DNA of 33,624 bases, from the NCBI RefSeq assembly GCF_000787815.1, contig NZ_BBPO01000076.1, forward strand, positions 1-33,624, read 5' to 3'. This DNA comes from Streptacidiphilus neutrinimicus (lineage in GTDB: Bacteria; Actinomycetota; Actinomycetes; Streptomycetales; Streptomycetaceae). Below the pieces are notes generated by a model. It worked only from the letters and a program-made list of their open reading frames with translations, ran no database searches and was not told the origin of the DNA. Within the stretch, counting starts at the first letter, position 1; each line of letters starts with the position of its first letter. A program made the position numbers and the translations under genes. Positions 24,813-32,558 of the stretch are shown in pieces.

Positions 24813-25766
24813 GTGTCCGCTGTCGCACCCGACGGCAGGAAGCTGCTGCGTCTGGAGGTCCGCAACAGCGAGACCCCGATCGAACGCAAGCCCGAGTGGA
24901 TCAAGACCCGGGCGAAGATGGGCCCGGAGTACACCGCGCTGCAGTCGCTGGTGAAGAGCGAGGGTCTGCACACCGTCTGTCAGGAGGCGGGCTGCCCCAA
25001 CATCTTCGAGTGCTGGGAGGACCGCGAGGCCACCTTCCTCATCGGCGGCGACCAGTGCACCCGCCGCTGCGACTTCTGCCAGATCGACACCGGCAAGCCC
25101 GCCGAGTTCGACCGGGACGAGCCCCGCCGCGTCGCCGAGTCCGTGGTCACCATGGACCTGAACTACGCGACCATCACCGGCGTCGCCCGCGACGACCTCG
25201 AGGACGGCGGCGCCTGGCTCTACGCCGAGACGGTCCGCCAGATCCATGCGATGACCGCGGAGCGCGAGGCCGGCCGCACCGGCGTCGAGCTGCTGATCCC
25301 CGACTTCAACGCGGTCCCCGACCAGCTCGCCGAGGTCTTCTCGGCGCGCCCTGAGGTGCTGGCGCACAACCTGGAGACGGTCCCGCGCATCTTCAAGCGG
25401 ATCCGTCCCGCCTTCCGCTACGAGCGCTCGCTCAAGGTCATCACCGAGGCCCGCGCAGCCGGGCTGGTCACCAAGTCGAACCTCATCCTCGGCATGGGCG
25501 AGACCCGCGAGGAGGTCAGCGAGGCGCTGCGCGACCTGCACGAGGCGGGCTGCGAGCTGATCACCATCACCCAGTACCTGCGCCCCTCACCGCGGCACCA
25601 CCCCGTGGAGCGCTGGGTCAAGCCGCAGGAGTTCGTCGAGCTCCAGGCGGAGGCCGAGGAGATCGGCTATGCCGGCGTCATGTCCGGGCCGCTGGTCCGC
25701 TCCTCCTACCGCGCCGGCCGCCTGTACCGGCAGGCCCTGGAGCGCCGCGGCGCCGCCGCCCTCTGA
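24813..25766 (+). CDS. lipA: Lipoyl synthase
   Basis: A 317-residue radical-SAM enzyme that inserts two sulfurs into octanoyl groups on lipoyl domains. The auxiliary [4Fe-4S] cluster ligands are Cys56, Cys61 and Cys67 ([13 protein letters not shown]), with the C-terminal RSSY (296-299) supplying the serine ligand. The radical-SAM cluster is Cys82-x3-Cys86-x2-Cys89 (CTRRCDFC). All ligands are present and the length is normal. The GTG start at 24813 follows GGGAG (24802-24806). It lies directly after lipB, the usual actinobacterial order. No strong terminator is seen after it. Confidence 0.97.
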   Translation: MSAVAPDGRKLLRLEVRNSETPIERKPEWIKTRAKMGPEYTALQSLVKSEGLHTVCQEAGCPNIFECWEDREATFLIGGDQCTRRCDFCQIDTGKPAEFDRDEPRRVAESVVTMDLNYATITGVARDDLEDGGAWLYAETVRQIHAMTAEREAGRTGVELLIPDFNAVPDQLAEVFSARPEVLAHNLETVPRIFKRIRPAFRYERSLKVITEARAAGLVTKSNLILGMGETREEVSEALRDLHEAGCELITITQYLRPSPRHHPVERWVKPQEFVELQAEAEEIGYAGVMSGPLVRSSYRAGRLYRQALERRGAAAL

Positions 25767-25841
25767 GGCCCCGTCGGCCTCGTGTTGCCGCGCCGTGACC
25801 GGGCGTGCCTGTGATGTCTGTCGCACGCCTTTCACGGGGGT

Positions 25842-25870
25842 TTGACCGAGTGGTCACGGCGCGGTAACAC
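25842..25870 (+). promoter_or_regulatory. Promoter with overlapping GlnR-like pentamers before the 56-residue gene
   Basis: TTGACC (25842-25847), 17 bases, TAACAC (25865-25870) is a plausible promoter. The same bases hold pentamers at exact 11-nt spacing: TTGAC (25842), GTCAC (25853) and GTAAC (25864), close to the GlnR pattern gTnAC-n6-GaAAC. TGACC-GAGT-GGTCA (25843-25856) is also an inverted repeat across the -35. Overlap of a regulator site with the promoter core would suit repression as well as activation. Confidence 0.5.
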
Positions 25871-25914
25871 CAAGTGGTGAAGATGGCGTGGTAGTCCAAG
25901 GGGAGAAGGTCACC

Positions 25915-26085
25915 ATGCAACTCGCTCAGAACGTCGCCTTCGCACTGCGGATGGCCGAGTCCGTACTGTTCTCCGGCGGCCAGCAGACGGCTCGCCGCAA
26001 CGCCTGGGACGCCGTCTGCGAGAACCGTCGGCACGCTCGCGACCGCCAGCAGAGCGAGCAGACGCTGCTGCGCGCCGCGCGCTGA
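25915..26085 (+). CDS. Conserved small protein of 56 residues (SCO2195-like)
   Basis: A short, probably helical, cytoplasmic protein: MQLAQNVAFALRMAESVLF, then QQTARRNAWDAVCENRRHARDR. It has one Cys and no membrane segment or signal. The ATG at 25915 is chosen for the strong GGGAGAAGG (25901-25909) upstream; the ATG-like start at 25888 has none. A small protein of this type occupies the same place between lipA and the DUF4191 gene in Streptomyces coelicolor (SCO2195). I recall that gene being listed as a GlnR target, but cannot check this here. Molecular function unknown. Confidence 0.8.
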   Translation: MQLAQNVAFALRMAESVLFSGGQQTARRNAWDAVCENRRHARDRQQSEQTLLRAAR

Positions 26086-26201
26086 CGTCGACGGCCGACC
26101 GGGCGCCCATTCGTCCGGACATGACAGCCTGACGCATCACGACTGGGACACAGGCGGCCCTCCGCCAGGACCAGGCTTGGGCAACCGCAGGTCCGGCCCC
26201 G

Positions 26202-26207
26202 TACCAT
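26202..26207 (+). promoter_or_regulatory. Possible -10 box for a leaderless DUF4191 message
   Basis: TACCAT fits TANNNT and ends 7 bases before the preferred ATG at 26215. No Shine-Dalgarno is present between them. A TTGGGC lies 19 bases upstream of it, a long spacing for a -35. Confidence 0.35.
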
Positions 26208-26214
26208 GAACCAC

Positions 26215-26904
26215 ATGGCGAGGCAGGAATCCCCCAACAGCCCTGGACGGCTCTCCCAGATCCGTCAGGCATACACCATGACCAAGCGGGTCGACCCGAA
26301 GATCGGTCTTATCGTCGCCGGCGTCGGGCTCGGCACCTTCGCGGTGCTCCTCGCCATCGGTTTCGCGATCGGGCACCCGATCTACCTGGGCATCCTGGGC
26401 TTCGTGCTCGGCCTGCTCGCGGCGGTCGTGATCTTCGGCAGGCGCGCCGAGAAGGCCGCCTTCGGCCAGCTCGAGGGCCAGCCCGGCGCCGCTGCGGCGG
26501 TGCTCAACAACATCAAGCGCGGCTGGAACATCCAGCTCGTCGTCGCGGCCAACCGCCAGCAGGACGCCGTGCACCGCGCGGTGGGCCGCCCGGGCGTCGT
26601 GCTGGTCGGCGAGGGCAACGTCAACCGCCTGCGCCCGATGATCGCGGCGGAAAAGCGCAAGATGAGCCGCGTGGTCGGCGACGCCCCGGTGATCGACATC
26701 ATCGTGGGCAACGACGAGGGCCAGGTGCCGCTGAACAAGCTGCAGACGCACCTGATGAAGCTCCCGCGTGCCATCTCCGGCGCCCAGGCCACCCAGATCA
26801 GCGACCGGCTGCGTGCTATGGGCGACCTGATGGCCAACGCCCCCATCCCGAAGGGCCCGCTCCCCAAGGGCTCCCGGATGCCCAAGGGTGCCGGCCCCCG
26901 CTGA
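26215..26904 (+). CDS. DUF4191 membrane protein
   Basis: A 229-residue protein conserved in actinobacteria between lipA and glnA (Mycobacterium tuberculosis Rv2219 position). Two membrane segments lie at about residues 30-53 (IGLIVAGVGLGTFAVLLAIG) and 55-76 (IYLGILGFVLGLLAAVVIFG). A soluble C-terminal domain follows, with VVGDAPVIDIIVGNDEGQVP and a Pro-Lys-Gly-rich end (PKGPLPKG). The ATG at 26215 (MARQES) is preferred to 26206 (MNHMARQ) because homologues start with Met-Ala-Arg and the TACCAT box overlaps the first ATG. Function unknown; conserved linkage to lipoate and glutamine synthesis has not revealed a role. A 20-bp hairpin closes the gene. Confidence 0.88.
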   Translation: MARQESPNSPGRLSQIRQAYTMTKRVDPKIGLIVAGVGLGTFAVLLAIGFAIGHPIYLGILGFVLGLLAAVVIFGRRAEKAAFGQLEGQPGAAAAVLNNIKRGWNIQLVVAANRQQDAVHRAVGRPGVVLVGEGNVNRLRPMIAAEKRKMSRVVGDAPVIDIIVGNDEGQVPLNKLQTHLMKLPRAISGAQATQISDRLRAMGDLMANAPIPKGPLPKGSRMPKGAGPR

Positions 26905-26923
26905 CCCTCCCCTGAACGAACCT

Positions 26924-26967
26924 GAGGCCCCGGTGGCCGGTCCTCACGGACCGGCCACCGGGGCCTC
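26924..26967. terminator. Perfect 20-bp hairpin between convergent genes
   Basis: Arms 26924-26943 and 26948-26967 are fully complementary around the 4-base loop TCAC. It lies between the DUF4191 gene and the convergent RDD gene and can serve both directions. Confidence 0.9.
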
Positions 26968-27012
26968 GTCGTTGTCGCGGCGAGCGCGTACTCGCCGACA
27001 CGTGCCCTCCGG

Positions 27013-27483
27013 TCAGACCCGGACCTCGACGGTGCCCACGGCCTTGTCGTGCAGCCCGCGACCGTCCCGGTCCCAGATCAGCGCCGGGACCGCGAGCACG
27101 AGCATGAACGTGCGCAGCGCGACCTGGCCGACCGAGGCGCGCCCGCCGTCCAGGCTGATGACGCGCAGTCCGAGCAGCTTCTTGCCCGGCGTCGCCCCGG
27201 CCGTGGCCAGGGTCAGCACGCTGACCAGGAAGAACAGCACGGTGATCCAGATGTTGACCTCGTTGACGTTCCGGTTCGCGATCAGTGCGAAGGCGACGAG
27301 GTAGCAGAGGAACCAGTCGATCGCGAGGGCGCCAAGTCGGCGTCCCGCGCCCGCGATGGAACCCGGCCCCTCCTCGGGCAGACCGAGGCGCTTGCCGCGG
27401 TAGCCGAAATCCGCACCCATCTGCTCAGCGCCGGCCCGCGGGCCTTCGATCCAGCTGCCTATGGCTTTACGACTCTCATCCAC
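27013..27483 (-). CDS. RDD-family membrane protein
   Basis: A 156-residue membrane protein with the RDD domain. AGAGRRLGALAIDWFLCYLVAF begins the domain (here the motif reads GRRLGALAIDW), followed by a second membrane segment (IWITVLFFLVSVLTLA), then TPGKKLLGLRVISLDG, and a third segment ending WDRDGRGLHDKAVGT. It matches the protein found next to glnA across actinobacteria (Rv2219A position). The function of the family is poorly known; some members affect ion transport. The GTG at 27483 is selected because TACTGT (27495-27490) ends exactly 6 bases before it, a leaderless arrangement, and no ribosome binding site is present. It is divergent from glnA. Confidence 0.87.
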   Translation of the reverse strand: MDESRKAIGSWIEGPRAGAEQMGADFGYRGKRLGLPEEGPGSIAGAGRRLGALAIDWFLCYLVAFALIANRNVNEVNIWITVLFFLVSVLTLATAGATPGKKLLGLRVISLDGGRASVGQVALRTFMLVLAVPALIWDRDGRGLHDKAVGTVEVRV

Positions 27484-27489
27484 GCCACC

Positions 27490-27495
27490 ACAGTA
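27490..27495 (-). promoter_or_regulatory. -10 box of leaderless RDD gene
   Basis: TACTGT on the minus strand ends 6 bases before the GTG start, placing transcription start on the first base of the start codon. No good -35 hexamer was found. Confidence 0.45.
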
Positions 27496-27666
27496 GCCCG
27501 GCCGCCGAGCGCACCCGGAGACCACCCCTGGGACGTGGTGGGGGCACGCCGCGAAGCGCCGCGAAATCGGTCTAGACCACTCACTGAAGAGTGAACGGCG
27601 CGCACGGGCCTGACGACGCAAGTACGCAGCAACGACGCGGGTTGTCGGTTCTGCGGAGGTGCGCGG

Positions 27667-27704
27667 TTAACATCGGCGAAACATATGGGTCACGGCCGAG
27701 AAAC
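27667..27704 (+). promoter_or_regulatory. GlnR binding site upstream of glnA
   Basis: Four pentamers at exact 11-nt spacing, TTAAC (27667), GAAAC (27678), GTCAC (27689), GAAAC (27700), match gTnAC-n6-GaAAC-n6-gTnAC-n6-GaAAC with a single base off. This is the complete two-site GlnR operator. TATGGT at 27715-27720 is a possible -10 directly downstream, with GlnR occupying the -35 region. The rest of the 316-bp gap (27484-27799) holds the RDD start region and a short TCACT-GAAG-AGTGA inverted repeat near 27582; no gene is seen. Confidence 0.9.
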
Positions 27705-27799
27705 GGCCGCTTCCTATGGTTTCGAGAACCGGTATCGCCGGACGGGACCGGCGGTCCGCACCCGCAATCCCGGCATCTCGCCGGGGCCGAGGAGGATGG

Positions 27800-29215
<1,416 letters not shown>

Positions 29216-29279
29216 GCCGACCGCTGAGCTGACTGCTGCACCGACCGAGCCCTTAGGGCCCGCGCGTCTGTCTGTGCCC

Positions 29280-29312
29280 GAGCCCCGCCACTCCCCAGGA
29301 GCGGCGGGGCTC
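29280..29312 (+). terminator. Hairpin terminator after glnA
   Basis: GAGCCCCGCC (29280-29289) pairs with GGCGGGGCTC (29303-29312). After one A/C mismatch the stem continues with CTCC/GGAG around a CCA loop. It lies 65 bases after the glnA stop. Confidence 0.85.
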
Positions 29313-29332
29313 CGCGCGTTCGGAGCCCACCG

Positions 29333-29380
29333 GCTCGCGGGTGGACAAGCTCGCGGGTCGCCGGGCTCGCGGGCAGACTG
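29333..29380 (+). repeat. 16-bp tandem repeat, three copies, before the glycosylase gene
   Basis: Units starting GCTCGCGGG at 29333, 29349 and 29365 share the first nine bases and diverge after that. The last copy runs into the ribosome binding site (GGAGGG) of the Fpg/Nei gene. Confidence 0.75.
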
Positions 29381-29386
29381 GAGGGC

Positions 29387-30262
29387 ATGCCAGAACTGCC
29401 GGAGGTGGAGTCGCTCGTCCAGTTCCTCGGCGAGCATCTCGTCGGACGGACCGTCGAGCGCGTGCACCCTGTCTCGGTGGCCGCGCTGAAGACCTACGAT
29501 CCTCCGATCACCGCGCTCGAAGGGCAGGCCTTCGACGGCGCGGGCCGGTTCGGCAAGTTCCTCGACCTCAGGATCGGCGAGCTGCATCTGGTGATCCACC
29601 TCGCCCGGGCCGGATGGGTGCGGTGGAGCGAGAAAGTGCCAAGCGAACCGCCACGTCCGGGCAAGGGCCCGCTGGCCGTGCGGGTGCGGCTCTCACCGAC
29701 GGACGCGGGTGCGTCGCAGGGGTTCGACGTCACGGAAGCCGGAACGCAGAAGCACCTCGCGGTCTACCTGGTCCGCGATCCACAGGAGGTCCCCGGCATC
29801 GCGCGCCTCGGCCCCGATCCGCTGTCCGGGGAGGTGACGCCGGAGGCCTTCGCCGCACTGCTCGCGTCCGAGCGGCGCCAGATCAAGGGGGTGCTGCGCG
29901 ACCAAGCGGTGCTCGCGGGCATCGGGAACGCCTACTCCGACGAGATCCTGCACGCGGCGCGGCTGTCGCCGTTCAAGCTGGCCGCGAACCTGAGCGACGA
30001 AGAGGTGGCCGGGCTCTACGCGGCCATGCAGGCCACCCTCGCGGACGCCGTCGAACGCGCTCGCGGCCTGCCGCTGCGCGACCTCAAGGCCGAGAAGAAG
30101 AGCGGCCTGCGCGTCCACGGCCGCACCGGGGAACCGTGCCCGGTCTGCGGCGACACCATCCGGGAGGTCTCCTTCGCGGACTCCTCCCTGCAGTACTGCC
30201 CCACCTGCCAGACCGGCGGCAAGCCCCTGGCCGACCGCCGGCTGTCACGCCTGCTGAAGTAG
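29387..30262 (+). CDS. Fpg/Nei-family DNA glycosylase
   Basis: A 291-residue bifunctional glycosylase/AP lyase that removes oxidised bases in DNA repair. The catalytic N-terminus MPELPEVE is intact (Pro2 is the nucleophile after Met removal, Glu3 assists), which also fixes the start at 29387. The helix-two-turn-helix has GIGNAYSDEILHAARLSP. The C-terminal zinc finger is CPVC ... CPTCQTGGK. The subfamily (8-oxoG Fpg versus Nei-like) is not resolved by eye; the short loop after the finger and the GKFLDLRI strand differ from canonical MutM. The spacing from GGAGGG to ATG is unusually short. Confidence 0.92.
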   Translation: MPELPEVESLVQFLGEHLVGRTVERVHPVSVAALKTYDPPITALEGQAFDGAGRFGKFLDLRIGELHLVIHLARAGWVRWSEKVPSEPPRPGKGPLAVRVRLSPTDAGASQGFDVTEAGTQKHLAVYLVRDPQEVPGIARLGPDPLSGEVTPEAFAALLASERRQIKGVLRDQAVLAGIGNAYSDEILHAARLSPFKLAANLSDEEVAGLYAAMQATLADAVERARGLPLRDLKAEKKSGLRVHGRTGEPCPVCGDTIREVSFADSSLQYCPTCQTGGKPLADRRLSRLLK

Positions 30263-30273
30263 CGCCGCCCTCT

Positions 30274-30289
30274 CGGCCCCTCGGGGCCG
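30274..30289. terminator. Small hairpin between convergent genes
   Basis: CGGCCCC and GGGGCCG can pair around TC (or six pairs around CTCG) between the glycosylase gene and the convergent 94-residue gene. It is short but GC-only and in the right place. Confidence 0.55.
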
Positions 30290-30304
30290 TCGGGTTCAGC
30301 CGAT

Positions 30305-30589
30305 TCAGCCCGAGTGCGCGTCGACGAACTCCTCGCCGAGCACCTCATGCGCGGCCTTGAGGTGGTCAAGGTCCACCTCGCCGTGCTCGGCGGCGTGGCC
30401 GTCGAGCGCCTTCAGGATCCGGTCGACGGGCTCGTGGGTCCCCCCGAGGCGCTGCTCCGCGAAGACGGCGATGCCGAGCTTGAGGAACAGTTGCGCGGCG
30501 TGCCGGTGCTCGGCGTGCTCGCTGAGGACCTCCTCCCCCGCGCCCACGCCACGCTCGATCATCTCGACGGCCCGCTCGATGAAGCTCAT
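30305..30589 (-). CDS. Conserved small hypothetical protein (94 residues)
   Basis: A short, acidic, His-rich, probably all-helical protein: MSFIERAVEMIERGVGAGEE, then EHRHAAQLFLKLGIAVFAEQ, ending GEEFVDAHSG. There is no signal peptide or membrane helix. The ATG at 30589 is chosen because GGAGGGG lies about 5 bases upstream, better than the start at 30625. TAAGGT on the minus strand (30655-30650) may be its -10. An open frame on the opposite strand across the same bases is Leu/Val-rich and looks like a shadow. I do not recognise a family or function. Confidence 0.68.
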   Translation of the reverse strand: MSFIERAVEMIERGVGAGEEVLSEHAEHRHAAQLFLKLGIAVFAEQRLGGTHEPVDRILKALDGHAAEHGEVDLDHLKAAHEVLGEEFVDAHSG

Positions 30590-30739
30590 GCACCCCTCCG
30601 GTGACACCCGAATCCCTTGCGTCACCGCAGCGATGACGCTCCGCCGCGTACCTTATGGCAGCCGATGATCACCGCGCAGCGCTCAGCAGGTTACGTTTTC
30701 GCAGCTCGGGCGTGCGGGACGAGTGCCACACAGAACACT

Positions 30740-30753
30740 CCATCGAGCGATGG
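30740..30753. promoter_or_regulatory. CCATCG-AG-CGATGG palindrome upstream of the ESX-like cassette
   Basis: This perfect 6-2-6 inverted repeat lies 107 bases before the first cassette gene. TAGAGT at 30774-30779 could be the -10, with the palindrome overlapping the corresponding -35 position (TGGTGT, 17-base spacing). No other gene is seen in the 270-bp gap 30590-30859. Confidence 0.35.
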
Positions 30754-30859
30754 TGTCACTACTCTCCGCGACATAGAGTGAGCCTGGTCAATGGGTTTGT
30801 ACACGGTTCACCGCCGGGCACCTTGAGTGCGGAGGCGGCATGAGGGGAGGTGCGTCATC

Positions 30860-31213
30860 ATGGCATTCGGCAACGGCTACCGCGTCGACGTGTCCGCGCT
30901 GCAGTCGACGGTGCGCCAGTTGCGGGCGGTCGCCGACGGCCTGGACACCGCGAAGGCGTCGGCCCGCTACGACACCTCCATCCCCCACGGCGCCCTCGGC
31001 ACCGGCTTCGCCGGCGCGGCGGCACTCGCGGACAAGCACGACGAGATGCGGGACTGGCTGGGCTCGATGATCGCCGAACTGCAGGGCTTCATCGAGCAGT
31101 ACAGCGGCGAGACGAAGTCGGCGGCCGAGGCGTACGAGGAGCAGGAGCACCGCACGCGGCAGGACTTCTTCTCTGCGGCGGGGTCGGGCAGCGGCAGAGG
31201 CGACCTCGGATGA
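30860..31213 (+). CDS. WXG100-like small protein, type VII secretion-associated
   Basis: A 117-residue, two-helix protein. Helix one covers about residues 9-35 (VSALQSTVRQLRAVADGL), a turn with SIPHGALGTGF follows, and a long second helix covers about 50-100 (DKHDEMRDWLGSMIAEL, then FIEQYSGETKSAAEAYE). A WLG occurs at 66-68, but in the second helix and not at the turn, so it is not a canonical WXG motif. Size, fold and position before a WXG protein and a mycosin indicate an ESX-type substrate or chaperone partner. The ATG at 30860 follows GAGGGGAGG. Its stop overlaps the next start (ATGA), and its C-terminal GSGSGRG is encoded by a 17-bp repeat shared with the next gene. Confidence 0.72.
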   Translation: MAFGNGYRVDVSALQSTVRQLRAVADGLDTAKASARYDTSIPHGALGTGFAGAAALADKHDEMRDWLGSMIAELQGFIEQYSGETKSAAEAYEEQEHRTRQDFFSAAGSGSGRGDLG

Positions 31214-31257
31214 GCGGGGGCGCGGGCGGGGGCGCGGGCGCGGGCAGCGGCAGAGGC
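31185..31257 (+). repeat. 17-bp direct repeat spanning the overlap of the two ESX-like genes
   Basis: CGGGCAGCGGCAGAGGC occurs at 31185-31201 near the end of the first gene and at 31241-31257 near the start of the second. Each copy is read in the same register in its own gene (Gly-Ser-Gly-Arg-Gly). Confidence 0.88.
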
Positions 31258-32541
31258 TCTGGAGGCGCGTTCGACGCGGCGAGCATCACCGCGATGCGCG
31301 CGATGCTCGCAGGCTCCAACCCGGAAACGCTGGACAGGGTGGCGGCGAAGTGGGAGGCGATCGACCTGGCCCTCCAGCAGGCCCAGGAAGACCTCCTCCA
31401 CCACACCCGCGCGACCACCACACACTGGGCCGGCACCGCCGCCGACGCCTTCACGGCCCGCGCCACCGAGCTCCACCAGGCCATCGGCCACGGCGCAACC
31501 TACGCCTCCCACGCGTGCTCCGGCGTCTCCTACGCCGCCGACGCCCTCCGCGCAGCCCGCCTGGAGATGCCGCCGGAGCCGGCCTCCCTGGAGGACCGGG
31601 TGACCTCAGAGCAGGCACGCACGACAGGAACGGCGACAGATGCCCTGCACGAGCAGCAGCGACAGCACGCGGTGGCGGTGATGGAGCGACTGGAGCAGCG
31701 GTACGCGGCGGCAGCCGAGATGATCGGAACGCCTGGCCGTTGCCAAAGGTCCGAAGATCTCGGCGCCTTCCCTGACGGTCACGAAAATGTGCGCTCCGCT
31801 CCAAGCGCAGCACCTACGGCTCCCGGCGACCTATCCATGAAGTCAGCAGGCGCCTTCAAACCATCCGGAGACTCAGCACACGCAGCGCTTGCCTCCAGCG
31901 GGATTGGCGACTTCCAACAAGCCCAACTGGGTGGCGTGAAATTCGATCCCGCCACGACCAGCCCCGACGCGACGCCACTATGGGGCAGTCCTACAGCGAC
32001 CCTCGAAGGGCGGAATATTGTGACGCCCGCCTCAACTCAGCCGAATACCCCGACGCAGGCGTTGATCTCGGGAGAATCGAATCTCGGGGGGAGGGCAGTT
32101 GAGCTAAGCAGCGTGAACCATCTCTCTTCTGTCTTCGACGAATATCCGCCCACTGGGCGCGCGTCAACCCCGGGCAAGCAAGCAGGCATAGACTGGCACT
32201 TCGGACAAACACCAACGCCTAACGTTCCATTGCAGGGTTCCCGTGGACCGAACACCACGACGGAACGGCGAAGCTCTTTGCGGCCCCCTGCGCCTCTCCA
32301 GGGCAACTGGACGAATGCGGCACCAAACGAGTCCTCCGGCTCAGTAGCCTTCGGAACGGCAGCCCGTTCCGCCTCAACTTTCCAGGAGTCATCTTCTGCT
32401 TCCCTTACTGGACCGGGGACACAATTCCTAGCCGTCTCGCCCGCCAGGAGGCGCCGACGTGGAAGCCGTCCTCCCTTTTTGCTCGAGGATGTGAATTGGT
32501 GGGCGAGCGACGTCAAGGCGAATCCCCCTGTGATCGACTAG
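31210..32541 (+). CDS. WXG-domain protein with long variable C-terminus
   Basis: A 443-residue protein. After a Gly-rich leader (residues 2-20), a WXG100-like helical hairpin spans about 38-130: VAAKWEAIDLALQQAQEDLL, the WAG turn at 73-75 (HWAGTAADAF), and a second helix. From about residue 178 the sequence becomes Ser/Thr/Pro/Asn-rich and probably disordered. It ends with an Arg cluster and NWWASD ... PPVID. Direction and a 4-base overlap tie it to the gene before; a mycosin gene follows 17 bases later. It may be a secreted ESX substrate, with the tail exported or processed. The GC content and third-base use fall from about 31,740 on, unlike the first third. The role of the tail is unknown. 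Confidence 0.72.
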   Translation: MSGGAGGGAGAGSGRGSGGAFDAASITAMRAMLAGSNPETLDRVAAKWEAIDLALQQAQEDLLHHTRATTTHWAGTAADAFTARATELHQAIGHGATYASHACSGVSYAADALRAARLEMPPEPASLEDRVTSEQARTTGTATDALHEQQRQHAVAVMERLEQRYAAAAEMIGTPGRCQRSEDLGAFPDGHENVRSAPSAAPTAPGDLSMKSAGAFKPSGDSAHAALASSGIGDFQQAQLGGVKFDPATTSPDATPLWGSPTATLEGRNIVTPASTQPNTPTQALISGESNLGGRAVELSSVNHLSSVFDEYPPTGRASTPGKQAGIDWHFGQTPTPNVPLQGSRGPNTTTERRSSLRPPAPLQGNWTNAAPNESSGSVAFGTAARSASTFQESSSASLTGPGTQFLAVSPARRRRRGSRPPFLLEDVNWWASDVKANPPVID

Positions 32542-32558
32542 CCCAGCAAGGGCGGAAC

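Noticed and set aside
30314-30604. 96-residue plus-strand frame opposite the 94-residue gene
   Set aside because: The minus-strand frame has a well-spaced GGAGGGG and a more natural helical composition; the plus frame has no ribosome binding site.
30655-30843. 62-residue plus-strand frame before the ESX-like cassette
   Set aside because: No ribosome binding site, no conserved features, and it covers the probable promoter and palindrome.
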